64,000 nucleotides of DNA from HGM04593 sp045661225 (lineage in GTDB: Bacteria > Bacteroidota > Bacteroidia > Bacteroidales > Bacteroidaceae), in assembly GCA_045661225.1 (NCBI GenBank), contig JAZRFF010000026.1, forward strand, positions 1 through 64,000, in the 5' to 3' direction. A program made the translations under genes and the position numbers. This document shows positions 35,589 through 44,350 of the stretch, piece by piece. The notes beneath the pieces were generated by a model that searched no databases, was not told the origin of the DNA, and worked only from the letters and a program-made list of their open reading frames with translations. Positions within the stretch are counted from its first letter, which is position 1, and the number at the start of each line of letters is the position of its first letter.

Positions 35589-36350
35589 TTATTTTATTCC
35601 AAGGGCCGCAACAGCCTGACGAGCGGCTTTTTGCTGGCTCTCGCGCTTCGAGAATCCCTCGCCGTCACCGTACCTCTCGCCGTCAACATACACCTCGCTC
35701 ACAAAGAACGCGCCATCTTTACGCATCTCCTCGTGCACAACCCTGAATTCAACCTCCTTACGCTGTTTTTGTCCCCATTCAATAAGCCGGCTTTTATAGT
35801 TCTTGTCCGACTTTACAATCTGCTCAATATCATTAAGACGTGAAAATACCCTGTCGAGCAAAAAACGTCGGCACTGTTTATAGCCACGGTCAAGATAAAT
35901 AGCCCCGATAAGCGCCTCGAGAGCGTTACCATAGACACAATTGTGGTGCTGCTGCGTAAGACCGCAGGAATTTACAAACTTATCGATACCTATCTCCAGG
36001 GCAAGCGCATTAAGCCTTTCGCGACACACAAGGTTACTGCGCGACTTTGTGAGAAAGCCCTCACGCTCCTTCTTGTAGTTAGAATAGAGAAAATCGGCTG
36101 TTACAGAGCTGAGTACGGCATCGCCCAAAAATTCAAGACGCTCGTTACTGCCGAGCTTATGCCCGCCCGACGCCGAAGAGCTATGGGTCATAGCCATCTT
36201 ATAGAGGCTTATGTTACGAGGCACAAAGCCCAATATTGAATATAACAAAAGATAAGACTCCCTATCCTTATGAGATAGGAGTCTTATCTTGTCTATTACT
36301 TTTATAAAAAACCTGTTAGTCTTCAACTTTCTTAAAAGCAATACTTGCAT
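35589..36350 (-). CDS. rnc: ribonuclease III
   Basis: RNase III cuts double-stranded RNA in rRNA maturation and mRNA control. From ATG 36350 the protein has 253 residues. The catalytic signature NERLEFLGDAVLSSVTADFL and the second acidic cluster (ALEALIGAIYLDRGY) are followed by a dsRNA-binding domain (about 175-250, ending SQQKAARQAVAALG). The true start is uncertain: ATG 36350 overlaps the end of fabF by 35 bp, and ATG 36389 gives a longer overlap. The order acpP-fabF-rnc is the usual Bacteroidota arrangement. A long hairpin lies inside its 5' coding part. Confidence 0.92.
   Translation of the reverse strand: MQVLLLRKLKTNRFFIKVIDKIRLLSHKDRESYLLLYSILGFVPRNISLYKMAMTHSSSASGGHKLGSNERLEFLGDAVLSSVTADFLYSNYKKEREGFLTKSRSNLVCRERLNALALEIGIDKFVNSCGLTQQHHNCVYGNALEALIGAIYLDRGYKQCRRFLLDRVFSRLNDIEQIVKSDKNYKSRLIEWGQKQRKEVEFRVVHEEMRKDGAFFVSEVYVDGERYGDGEGFSKRESQQKAARQAVAALGIK
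36249..36290 (-). promoter_or_regulatory. 17-bp hairpin inside 5' coding region of rnc, just after fabF
   Basis: On the minus strand AAGATAAGACTCCTATC (36290-36274) pairs with the complementary arm at 36266-36249 (one bulged G) around a 7-nt loop, and TTTTGTTATATT follows. It begins 26 nt after the fabF stop codon. It could act as an attenuator for fabF read-through or as an RNase III target in its own mRNA. Confidence 0.75.
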
Positions 36351-37578
36351 TATGTCCTCCAAAGCCGAAGGTGTTCGACAAAGCCACATTCACCTTGCGC
36401 TCCTGCGCCTTATTGAAGGTAAAGTTCAAATTATAATCAATCTCCGGGTCTTCGTCTCCCTCTTCGTGGTTGATAGTAGGAGGTACAATGTCGTTCTTCA
36501 CAGCCAGCACGGTGAGCAAAGCCTCTATAGCTCCGGCTCCACCAAGCAGGTGTCCGGTCATTGACTTTGTTGAACTTATGTTAAGTTCATAAGCGTGCTC
36601 GCCGAAGAGGTTTTTTATAGCCTTTACCTCGGCAATATCGCCGGCATAAGTCGATGTTCCGTGCACATTTATATAATCCACGCTCTCAATTGGCAGACCG
36701 GCCTCATCAAGAGCCGCCTTCATCACACGATAAGCGCCCTCTCCCTCGGGGTGAGGTGCCGTAATGTGATAAGCATCGGCAGTAAGTCCGGTACCAATAA
36801 TCTCGGCATATATTTTTGCCCCGCGTGCCACTGCGTGCTCATACTCTTCGAGAATAAGTGTCGCAGCTCCCTCGCCCATAACAAAGCCGTCGCGGCTCTT
36901 GCTGAATGGACGCGAAGCCCCTTGAGGGTCATCGTTACGAACCGACAGCGCGTGCATAGCATTAAAGCCACCCACACCAATTTGGCATATTGCAGCTTCG
37001 GCACCACCCGCCACAATCACATCGGCTCTGTTCAGACGTATTTGGTCATAAGCATCGATTATAGCATTCGACGACGATGCACACGCCGATGTTGTAACAT
37101 AGTTAGGACCCTTCAATCCATATCTGATAGATATGATGCCCGACGTCATATCGGAAACCATTCTTGTAATCATAAACGGAGAGAAACGAGGTCCATTCTC
37201 CTGACTGACAGCGTAAGCACGCATTTCGTCCTCAAGAGAACAAATTCCTCCAATTCCTTCGCCATAGATTACTCCAATGCGATTGCAGTCGAGTTTCTCA
37301 AAATCAAGAGCACTGTCTTTTATTGCCTCTACGGCCGACGCCACTCCATAGTGGGTATCAATGTCGACCTTACGCAGTTCACGACGATCCATTCCCACCG
37401 TTGGGTCGAAATTCTTAACCTCGCACGCAAACTGAGTCTTAAAGAGATAACTGTCAAAACGAGTAATAGGTCCTGCGCCACTCACGCCATTAACCGCATT
37501 TTCCCACGTTGTGGGAACATCGTTACCCAATGGCGAAATAGCACCAAGACCTGTTACAACAACTCTTCTTTTTTTCAT
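36316..37578 (-). CDS. fabF: beta-ketoacyl-ACP synthase II
   Basis: FabF elongates acyl-ACP by condensation with malonyl-ACP. The 420-residue thiolase-fold protein has the active-site Cys in TTSACASSSNAI and the two catalytic histidines in NVHGTSTYAGD and SMTGHLLGGAGAIE. It also has the C-terminal NTFGFGGHNAS. It is 37 bp after acpP and overlaps rnc, in one operon. Confidence 0.96.
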   Translation of the reverse strand: MKKRRVVVTGLGAISPLGNDVPTTWENAVNGVSGAGPITRFDSYLFKTQFACEVKNFDPTVGMDRRELRKVDIDTHYGVASAVEAIKDSALDFEKLDCNRIGVIYGEGIGGICSLEDEMRAYAVSQENGPRFSPFMITRMVSDMTSGIISIRYGLKGPNYVTTSACASSSNAIIDAYDQIRLNRADVIVAGGAEAAICQIGVGGFNAMHALSVRNDDPQGASRPFSKSRDGFVMGEGAATLILEEYEHAVARGAKIYAEIIGTGLTADAYHITAPHPEGEGAYRVMKAALDEAGLPIESVDYINVHGTSTYAGDIAEVKAIKNLFGEHAYELNISSTKSMTGHLLGGAGAIEALLTVLAVKNDIVPPTINHEEGDEDPEIDYNLNFTFNKAQERKVNVALSNTFGFGGHNASIAFKKVED

Positions 37579-37615
37579 ACAGAATTGTTAGGTATGTGTA
37601 GAAAGAGGGCGGAAT

Positions 37616-37858
37616 TTATTTTCCGGCAACCATCTCCTCTACGAACTTGACAGCATCACCTACTGTCGCAATTTTCTCTGCCTGATCCTCTGGAATTGTG
37701 ATACCGAACTCTGTTTCAATATCCATAATAAGTTCTACTCTATCCAGTGAGTCTGCGCTCAAGTCGTTTGTGAAGTTAGCCTCAGAAGTAACCTCTGACT
37801 CTGATACACCGAATTTCTCAACGATAATAGCTTTTACTCTTGCTTCAATTTCTGACAT
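37616..37858 (-). CDS. acpP: acyl carrier protein
   Basis: AcpP carries growing fatty acids on a 4'-phosphopantetheine arm. The 80-residue acidic protein has the attachment serine S37 in ADSLDRVEL. The start MSEIEARVKAI (ATG 37858) matches typical family length; the open frame extends 13 codons upstream without ACP similarity. It is the first gene of acpP-fabF-rnc. Confidence 0.96.
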   Translation of the reverse strand: MSEIEARVKAIIVEKFGVSESEVTSEANFTNDLSADSLDRVELIMDIETEFGITIPEDQAEKIATVGDAVKFVEEMVAGK

Positions 37859-37894
37859 AGTTGTATTTTTTTGAAGATTAAAAAATATTTGTGG

Positions 37895-37926
37895 CAAATG
37901 TAAGATAAAAATTAAGAACTGCCAAG
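37895..37926 (-). promoter_or_regulatory. promoter for acpP-fabF-rnc
   Basis: The minus strand shows CTTG (37926-37923), 20 nt, TACATTTG (37902-37895). The -7 box is perfect and the -33 box keeps TTG. The acpP ATG is 36 nt downstream. Confidence 0.65.
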
Positions 37927-37953
37927 AAAGAGAGAGGAAATTTTGTTTTTGTA

Positions 37954-37980
37954 TTGCACAAACAACCTATTTTTGTGCAA
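37954..37980. repeat. inverted repeat between pdxB and acpP
   Basis: TTGCACAAA (37954-37962) and TTTGTGCAA (37972-37980) form a 9-bp stem with a 9-nt loop. It lies 28 nt upstream of the -33 box of the acpP promoter. It could be an operator for fatty-acid control or the end of pdxB transcription; no T-run follows. Confidence 0.5.
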
Positions 37981-38011
37981 TTTGCGCATATTTAGACTTT
38001 AAATTAGTATT

Positions 38012-39064
38012 TTATTGCCCGTTTATGCGCAATTCAAATGCACAAGGTTCGCGTCTTAGGACATAATTATTTCGCAAATCCTCAAAATTTTCGGGAGCGC
38101 GCTTCAACGCTACGGTGTCGGCAAGCGGAGAATATATCTCAAGCATTGCCTCGGCCTGCGAGATTGCCGACACGACAGAGTTATCGGGCGACGGAAGTTT
38201 TTCCATCGGCAATTCATTTTCATAACCCGAAAAAGCCGCAAACGCCTCGAGCACCATTCTGGTTGCATTGAATTTCCCCTCGGCCGAATAGCCAGCAATG
38301 TGAGGAGTAGCAATATACACCTTATTTAATAACGAAAGGTCCAGCGCCGGTTCCCCCTCCCACACATCGAGCACCGCATCTCCCACAGCCCCACATTCAA
38401 GAGCAGCAAGCAACGCCTTGTTGTCGACAACAGGACCTCGGGAAGCATTCAAAAGCAAGCGGCACCTTTTCAAAGAGGCAAAAAACCGTTCATCGGCAAG
38501 ATGGCAGCTTGGAAAAGAGCCACCATTGCTGAGAGTAGGGTGAAAGGTTATTACATCACACCCATCAGCAATCTCGTCAAGCGAACAGAAAGCCGCCCCG
38601 CCCTCACGGGCCGCACGCGGCGGGTCGTTAAGCAGAACCTTCATTCCCGCTTCGCGCGCCCACGACGCGACCTTCGAGCCAATCTCCCCCACCCCGACAA
38701 CACCAATCGTCAACCCTTCAAGCGGCACACATTTATTGCGCGACCACTCATAGAGTGCCGATTGCACATATTGCAACACCGCGCCGGCATTGCAACCGGC
38801 AGCACTATGCCACTCAATGCCATTTTCCGCACAGAAAGCAGCATCAATATGGTCATATCCAATAGTTGCAGTAGCAATGAAGCGCACTTTGCTTCCCGAC
38901 AACAAGGACGCATCGCATTTTGTCCTTGTCCGCACAAAAAGAGCATCGGCGCAAGCAACATCAGCACGCGAGATACCCACACCCGGCAACGCAACAACAT
39001 TATGCCCCATAGCCTCAAGCGCAGGTCTCAGATAAGGGATTTTTTCATCAATAACAATATTCAT
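38012..39064 (-). CDS. pdxB: erythronate-4-phosphate dehydrogenase PdxB
   Basis: PdxB oxidises 4-phosphoerythronate in the DXP-dependent branch of pyridoxal phosphate synthesis. The 350-residue protein belongs to the D-2-hydroxyacid dehydrogenases. It has the NAD-binding GVVGVGEIGSKVA, the LNASRGPVVDNKALL segment with catalytic Arg, and TPHIAGYSAEGK with the catalytic His. The start of the domain (MNIVIDEKIPYL) is typical of PdxB. A block of tandem intergenic repeats lies upstream of its start. Confidence 0.92.
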   Translation of the reverse strand: MNIVIDEKIPYLRPALEAMGHNVVALPGVGISRADVACADALFVRTRTKCDASLLSGSKVRFIATATIGYDHIDAAFCAENGIEWHSAAGCNAGAVLQYVQSALYEWSRNKCVPLEGLTIGVVGVGEIGSKVASWAREAGMKVLLNDPPRAAREGGAAFCSLDEIADGCDVITFHPTLSNGGSFPSCHLADERFFASLKRCRLLLNASRGPVVDNKALLAALECGAVGDAVLDVWEGEPALDLSLLNKVYIATPHIAGYSAEGKFNATRMVLEAFAAFSGYENELPMEKLPSPDNSVVSAISQAEAMLEIYSPLADTVALKRAPENFEDLRNNYVLRREPCAFELRINGQ

Positions 39065-39168
39065 ACTCTACACATAAATATATATAGCAACAAGCATTGC
39101 TTGCAACAAGCAAAGGTCCAGCTTTCAAAGGAGTGCAGTTCACCCCCGGGCATTCATCTCAACAAGTA

Positions 39169-39365
39169 CAAATATACAATCAAACGAGCGAGAAATACGA
39201 AACTTGTTTCAGTATTTTTCAAAGCGAGTGCAGAATATATTCGATACCTGTATCAAATATACAACCAACGAGCGAGAAATATAAAGCTTGCTTTAATATT
39301 TTTCAAAGCGAGTGCAGAATATATTCGATGCCTACATCAAATATACAACCAACGAGCAAAACAAT
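39169..39365. repeat. ~85-bp tandem intergenic repeat, two full units and a partial third
   Basis: Units begin CAAATATACAA at 39169, 39254 and 39338 (spacing 85 and 84 bp). Each full unit holds a hairpin core (GAAAC-TT-GTTTC in unit 1, TAAAGC-TT-GCTTTA in unit 2) followed by AAAGCGAGTGCAGAATATATTC. On the minus strand each unit contributes TATATTTG, a possible -7 box facing pdxB. The hairpin core and the CGAG/GTGCA words link these units to repeats R1 and R2. The rest of the 450-bp gap (39065-39513) has no gene apart from the promoter at 39407. Confidence 0.85.
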
Positions 39366-39406
39366 AAACGTTTGTTTTATAAATATCACGAGTTTTACTA
39401 TAAACT

Positions 39407-39438
39407 TTTGCCATTGCCATAAACTTTCATTAAGTTTG
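39407..39438 (+). promoter_or_regulatory. promoter for the methyltransferase gene
   Basis: TTTG at 39407-39410, 20 nt, TAAGTTTG at 39431-39438, a full consensus match 75 nt before the ATG. Confidence 0.75.
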
Positions 39439-39513
39439 TAGAACTTATATTCGGAAAGAAAAACATTTTTTCAACATTTTTGTTTTAAACAACAGCAAGC
39501 ACGCAAAAACATT

Positions 39514-40263
39514 ATGGAAAATAAAAGCACAGACAAGCAAAAAGACCCGATGGGAAGGGCGATTTTCGACTATTTCACTACCGGAAAGGCCGCAAAATTA
39601 AGAGTCTTTTCATCAATGTTCTACGAGGACGAGATTCCTGTTGCCACGCTCTTTCGAGGGTTGGACGAGATGCCCATACAGGAGCGCAAAGCGATAGAAC
39701 TTTGTCGCGGACGCGTGCTCGATGTCGGAGCCGGTTCCGGGTGTCACAGCATAGTACTTAAAGAGCGCGGACACGAAGTAGTAGCCATAGACATTTCGCA
39801 GCTGTCGGTCGATGTTATGAAAGAGCGTGGTATCGACGCCCGCAACATCAACTTTTTCGACGAGTGCTTTTGCGACAAATTCGACACCATACTGATGGCA
39901 ATGAACGGCATAGGCATTGTCGGCAAAGTCGATAAATTAAGTGATTTTTTCCGTAGCGCAAAAAGGCTGCTCGCTCCCGGCGGACAGATACTCCTTGATT
40001 CGTCGGACATTAAATACGTATTTATGGACGACGACGGTGCAATGGACATAGACCTCGCCGCCGGATATTACGGCGAGATTGATTTTAAAATGCGTTATAA
40101 AAACATTACCGGCGACTCTTTCGACTGGCTGTACATTGACTTCGACACGCTCAGTATGTATGCCGAGGAGTATGGCTTCAAATGCGAAAAGTGCATCGAC
40201 GGCGAACACTACGATTTTTTGGCGCGCATCACTGTCGCGCACGAAAATGACCCGATAAAGTAA
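39514..40263 (+). CDS. class I SAM-dependent methyltransferase, substrate unknown
   Basis: The 249-residue protein has the Rossmann motif I VLDVGAGSGCHSIVL, motif post-I VVAIDIS and a DSSD segment. The N-terminal extension (residues 1-60, with GRAIFDYFTTGKAAKL) resembles methyltransferases of small molecules. No domain fixes the substrate. It has its own promoter and precedes the capsule operon promoter, so it is probably not part of that locus. Confidence 0.85.
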   Translation: MENKSTDKQKDPMGRAIFDYFTTGKAAKLRVFSSMFYEDEIPVATLFRGLDEMPIQERKAIELCRGRVLDVGAGSGCHSIVLKERGHEVVAIDISQLSVDVMKERGIDARNINFFDECFCDKFDTILMAMNGIGIVGKVDKLSDFFRSAKRLLAPGGQILLDSSDIKYVFMDDDGAMDIDLAAGYYGEIDFKMRYKNITGDSFDWLYIDFDTLSMYAEEYGFKCEKCIDGEHYDFLARITVAHENDPIK

Positions 40264-40295
40264 CTTTACAACACGAACACCAAAGAAAATAAACA

Positions 40296-40327
40296 TTTGT
40301 TTATTTCAACATTTTTAAATACCTTTG
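40296..40327 (+). promoter_or_regulatory. promoter of the capsule locus
   Basis: TTTG at 40296-40299, 20 nt, TACCTTTG at 40320-40327, a perfect match. I see no inverted repeats on both sides, so nothing suggests an invertible promoter. Confidence 0.85.
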
Positions 40328-40329
40328 TA

Positions 40330-40525
40330 TGAGCACGTGAATAGCGCAATGCCGGCACACCGGCTTCCTGCACACTCGTGCCTACGCTGCGCCGGGCGGC
40401 GGCAACAGTACTTTTGCACATTTGCCCGCCAAGCAAAAAAGCCGCACAGCGGCCACAAAGAGACATATATTTTCGTTAAAAACTTGAGGTTCAACACATT
40501 ACAACAGCCCCAAGGAGCCAAAGGT
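40330..40525 (+). promoter_or_regulatory. ~195-nt structured leader of upxY
   Basis: The leader is locally GC-rich and can form GCCGG-CACA-CCGGC (40351-40364), with outer GCACG/CGTGC (40333-40337 and 40377-40381), and GCCGC-ACA-GCGGC (40441-40453). UpxY proteins are known to relieve termination in the leaders of their own capsule operons, so this is the likely site of action. The structure-function link is inferred. Confidence 0.6.
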
Positions 40526-41119
40526 ATGCAAAGTCCGCAACAAAGCAATCAAGCACTTAAACCTTTTTCGCCGGCAACAGACGACGAAGAAGAGGTATGG
40601 TTTGCAATGAGCGCCCCTTATCGTCGGGAGCTGAAGGCCAAGGATTATCTCGAACAGCGGCAGATTGAATGCTTCGTCCCGATGACAAAAGCACTCATCG
40701 AGAAAAAGAACGGGACAAAGAGCCGTCAATTGGTACCCGCCATTCACAATCTCATCTTCGTGCACACCTCAAAAAGCACAATCCAAAGGATAAAGCAAGG
40801 TGTCGATTTTCTGCAATACCGCACAAAGCCACATAACGGGAAAAACATTCCTATAATTGTTCCAGACAGCCAAATGCAGCAATTTATCGCCGTTACAAAG
40901 GCCTGTTGCGAGGAACTGACCTATATGCGCCCCGACGAGATAGAAATTGAGAAAGGCAGCAAAGTCCGCATTCACGGCGGAGCATTTGACGGCACCGAGG
41001 GCATTTTTGTCAAGGTACAAGGGAAGCGCAAGCGCCGAGTGGTAATACTCATCGAAGGCATCACAGCCGTTGCGATGGCCGAAATTGCACCCGAGTTTAT
41101 AGAAATTGTCAAAGATTAA
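40526..41119 (+). CDS. UpxY-family NusG-like transcription antiterminator
   Basis: The 197-residue protein (start ATG 40526) has a NusG N-terminal domain with VWFAMSAPYRRELKAKDYL and VPAIHNLIFVHTS. It ends in a KOW domain (about 140-190, with GSKVRIHGGAFDGTEGIFVK). UpxY proteins in Bacteroides act at the leader of the capsule operon that they head to allow full-length transcription. The open frame upstream to 40325 overlaps the promoter and is not used. No upxZ-like gene follows; export genes come next. Confidence 0.88.
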   Translation: MQSPQQSNQALKPFSPATDDEEEVWFAMSAPYRRELKAKDYLEQRQIECFVPMTKALIEKKNGTKSRQLVPAIHNLIFVHTSKSTIQRIKQGVDFLQYRTKPHNGKNIPIIVPDSQMQQFIAVTKACCEELTYMRPDEIEIEKGSKVRIHGGAFDGTEGIFVKVQGKRKRRVVILIEGITAVAMAEIAPEFIEIVKD

Positions 41120-41186
41120 GTCCCGAAAATATTTCGTCGTAAAAAATATTTACAAAAAAAATTAAAATATAAAATAAATAAACACA

Positions 41187-41963
41187 ATGAGAAAAATTTT
41201 AACTGCACTATTTGCTTTAATGCTTATAGTATCGTGCTCTACCCAGAAGAAGATTCCCTATTTCCAGGACATTAAGAACGGCGGAACAATTGAGGCTGCA
41301 ATACCTCAGGAAATTAAGATTAAGCCAGGAGACAAATTTTCAATCCACGTCAACAGCAAGGACACCGAGCTTGTTGCCCCATTCAACCTCAAGCGCAGCC
41401 AGGAGAGTATAGGCAGTAAGGCCGACCTTGCATACACAGTCGACAAAGACGGTTGCATAGACTTTCCTTTCCTTGGCAACATACACGTTGCCGGAATGAC
41501 ACGCGACGAGGTTGCGAAACACATTAAGCAAGAGCTAATCAACCGCAAATTAGTACTCGACCCCGTTGTCATTGTAGCCTTCGACAACCTGCAAATATCA
41601 GTTCTTGGCGAAGTTAGCAAGCCGGGCAAGCAGAGCATCGACAAGGACTATTACACAATCATCGACGCCATAAGTGCCGCCGGCGACCTTACCATTCAAG
41701 GTAAAAGAGACAACATTATGGTGCTTCGCGAAGAGAATGGCGTACAGAAGTCATACACACTCAATATAAACGATGCTGCACAGTTGCAGAACTCCCCCGC
41801 ATACTACCTGCAGCAGAATGACATTGTTTATGTCGAGCCAAACAGAATGAAAGCCGGACAATCAACAGTAAACGGAAACACAGTACGTTCAACATCATTC
41901 TGGATATCAATAGCGTCACTCGCAATGACGGTTATCACATTCTTTGGCATCAGCCTTAAATAA
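41187..41963 (+). CDS. polysaccharide export lipoprotein, Wza-like
   Basis: The 258-residue lipoprotein (lipobox IVSC, Cys17) has the Poly_export domain (EIKIKPGDKFSIHVNS, DGCIDFPFLGNIHVAG) and an SLBB domain (NLQISVLGEVSKPGKQSID). A C-terminal hydrophobic helix (about 238-255) follows. Wza forms the outer-membrane pore for capsule export. It is followed 8 bp later by the kinase gene and likely works with it. Confidence 0.92.
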   Translation: MRKILTALFALMLIVSCSTQKKIPYFQDIKNGGTIEAAIPQEIKIKPGDKFSIHVNSKDTELVAPFNLKRSQESIGSKADLAYTVDKDGCIDFPFLGNIHVAGMTRDEVAKHIKQELINRKLVLDPVVIVAFDNLQISVLGEVSKPGKQSIDKDYYTIIDAISAAGDLTIQGKRDNIMVLREENGVQKSYTLNINDAAQLQNSPAYYLQQNDIVYVEPNRMKAGQSTVNGNTVRSTSFWISIASLAMTVITFFGISLK

Positions 41964-41971
41964 CTCAAGCA

Positions 41972-44350
41972 ATGAACAACAAAAGAGTAAAAAACAACGA
42001 GAACATTCTCCCTATAAAGGACCTGCTGTTCCACTGCATAAAAAACTGGTACTGGTTCATCATCACAGTATCCATTGCGTTGGGAGCTGCAGTTTACTAT
42101 ATTCTGTCGACTCCGCCGGTATATGTTCGCACAAGCGAAATTCTCATCAAGGAAGAGGGTAAAGGAAAGGGAGGAAGCAACGAGGCTTTCCGCGACTTTG
42201 GAACTTCACAGGTAACCGCCAACGCAATGATTGAGGTCAAGGCGCTATGCTCGCCCGGCATAATGCGCGAGGTTATCGACAGAATGGGATTCGAGACCGA
42301 ATACTCCATTAAAGACCGATTCCACAACGTTGTTATATACAAAGGCGAGCCCATCAAGACCGACTTTATCGATATTCGTACAAACGAATCGGCAAAATTC
42401 ACCTTTACCATAAACCCCGACAGCACCCTTACACTGACTGAATTCTCAAAGAACGGCAAGGAACTGCTCGGGAGCGTAGACATTCAATTGGGCGACACTC
42501 TGCCTACTCCCGTCGGAAAGATAGTTATTACCCCCACTTCTGAATTCAACAATTACGTAGGAAAAGTTCTGTTCGTGCATAAAAAGCACATAAACGCAGC
42601 AGTAAACGAATTCTGCGCAAAGCTGTCGGCCTCGCTTGTCAACGAGAATACCTCGATTGTACGATTAAGCATAAAGGATATATCCACAAACAGAGCAAAA
42701 GATATACTAAACGCCATTGCCGACATCTACAACGAGGAGTGGCTCACACGCAACAACGAGAACACCATAAAGGTATCGGAATTCATTCAGCAGAGAATAG
42801 ACTCCTTGCAGATTGAGCTGAACACTCTTGACCGGGAGATTGCATCGTTCCAAAGCAAGAACAAGATTGTCGCCAAGAAAATTCAGGAATTAAGCAAAGA
42901 GGTCGGCGAAAACGACAGTAACAAAAAACTCATTGAACTAAACACCCAGTTGGAGTTAGGACTCTTCATAAAAAAATACCTGATTGAGAATGCCGATAAC
43001 AAGGAACTTATGCCCACAAACACCGGTATCAACATCACCGGCATCGAAGAACTTATTTCAAGCTACAACACCCTGCTTATAAAACGTGACCGCTACCTGG
43101 CCAACAGTAGCGAGGCCAACCCCATTGTTGTCGATTGCAACAACAACCTTGTTGTTATGTACAAATCACTTAACGATGCTGTCGACTCCTATATCGTCAA
43201 CGTAAAACGCGAGATTGCAAGCGTAACAAAAGAGGAAGCCGGCAACAAGGAGCAATTCACAAAAAGCAGCAAGCAGGTCCAAGACATACAAGGCCTGTTG
43301 CGCCAGCAGAAGATAAAAGCAGCGCTCTACCTGTTCCTTCTGCAGAAGTTGGAAGAGACCGAACTGTCGAAAGAGTTCGAGGCATTAAACAACCGTCAGC
43401 TCGTTCCACCCATCGGGAGCAACACCCCCATTGAGCCAATGCAGCGACAGAGTATACTGCTGGCACTCGCCATTGGCATAATGCTACCTATCGTTGTTAT
43501 ATTCGTACGTGAAATTACCAACAGAAAAGTTCGCGGACGTCGCGACCTCGAGGGGCTAAGGATTCCCTTCATTGGCGAAATTCCGTTCTACGAGCCTAAC
43601 CGCAAGAAGATAAAGAGGAACGAAGATACCAAGAATATCATTGTAAAGCACGGCAGCCGCGATGTGATTAACGAGGCTTTTCGCGTGCTTCGCACCAACC
43701 TTGAGTTTATGAACGACAAGAGCAGCGCATCGAACGTGCTCATACTCACTTCGTTCAACCCCGGCAGCGGTAAAACCTTCCTTACAATGAACATTGCAGC
43801 CGGCCTTGCGCTCAAGGGAGCAAAGGTCCTTGTCATCGACGGCGATATGCGCCACGGCTCGGCATCGGCCTACGTCGGTTCCCCCGATTCCGGATTGAGC
43901 GACTACCTCTCAAAGGGTGTAAACAACATCGACGAGATTATTGTAAACATAGAGAACAACAAAAACCTCGATGTAATACCCATTGGCAGTACCCCACCGA
44001 ACCCCACCGAACTTTTGAACGACAAACGATTCGGGGAACTTATAGCCTCAATGCGTCAAAGATACAAATATATTCTCATTGACTGCCCGCCCATTGATAT
44101 TGTTGCCGACACACAGATTATTGAGGAACACGCCGACAGGACAATATTCGTCGTGCGCGCCGGACTACTCAACCGCGATATGCTCGACGAACTGGAGGCA
44201 ATATACGACGAAAAGCGCCTTAAAGGTCTCTCAATGATTCTCAACGGCACCTATAGCGGCGGCAGCGGTTACCGTTACAAGTATGGATATTCATACAGTT
44301 ACGGATACGGCTATGGATACGGTTACGGATACCACTACCATAAAAAGTGA
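41972..44350 (+). CDS. Wzc-like polysaccharide co-polymerase / BY-kinase
   Basis: The 792-residue protein has a Wzz domain framed by two membrane helices (about 22-43 and 490-508) with coiled coil between. A cytoplasmic tyrosine kinase domain follows: Walker A NPGSGKTF, Walker A' LVIDGDMRHGS, Walker B ILIDCPP. The last ~25 residues are a Tyr/Gly-rich tail, the autophosphorylation cluster. Wzc controls chain length and export through phosphorylation cycles with a phosphatase. The stop codon lies at the edge of a repeat array. The CpsB-type phosphatase is encoded after the inserted four-helix gene. Confidence 0.95.
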   Translation: MNNKRVKNNENILPIKDLLFHCIKNWYWFIITVSIALGAAVYYILSTPPVYVRTSEILIKEEGKGKGGSNEAFRDFGTSQVTANAMIEVKALCSPGIMREVIDRMGFETEYSIKDRFHNVVIYKGEPIKTDFIDIRTNESAKFTFTINPDSTLTLTEFSKNGKELLGSVDIQLGDTLPTPVGKIVITPTSEFNNYVGKVLFVHKKHINAAVNEFCAKLSASLVNENTSIVRLSIKDISTNRAKDILNAIADIYNEEWLTRNNENTIKVSEFIQQRIDSLQIELNTLDREIASFQSKNKIVAKKIQELSKEVGENDSNKKLIELNTQLELGLFIKKYLIENADNKELMPTNTGINITGIEELISSYNTLLIKRDRYLANSSEANPIVVDCNNNLVVMYKSLNDAVDSYIVNVKREIASVTKEEAGNKEQFTKSSKQVQDIQGLLRQQKIKAALYLFLLQKLEETELSKEFEALNNRQLVPPIGSNTPIEPMQRQSILLALAIGIMLPIVVIFVREITNRKVRGRRDLEGLRIPFIGEIPFYEPNRKKIKRNEDTKNIIVKHGSRDVINEAFRVLRTNLEFMNDKSSASNVLILTSFNPGSGKTFLTMNIAAGLALKGAKVLVIDGDMRHGSASAYVGSPDSGLSDYLSKGVNNIDEIIVNIENNKNLDVIPIGSTPPNPTELLNDKRFGELIASMRQRYKYILIDCPPIDIVADTQIIEEHADRTIFVVRAGLLNRDMLDELEAIYDEKRLKGLSMILNGTYSGGSGYRYKYGYSYSYGYGYGYGYGYHYHKK

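Noticed and set aside
39169..39365. CRISPR-like periodic repeats
   Set aside because: The whole ~85-bp unit is repeated, with no unique spacers and no cas genes.
38501..39441. Two plus-strand open frames over the pdxB antisense strand and the tandem repeats (ends 39367 and 39441)
   Set aside because: The repeated peptide arises from the ~85-bp DNA repeats in frame, and the rest is antisense to pdxB; no domain is present.
40263..40525. Invertible capsule promoter
   Set aside because: No inverted repeats were seen on both sides of the promoter and no recombinase gene is nearby.
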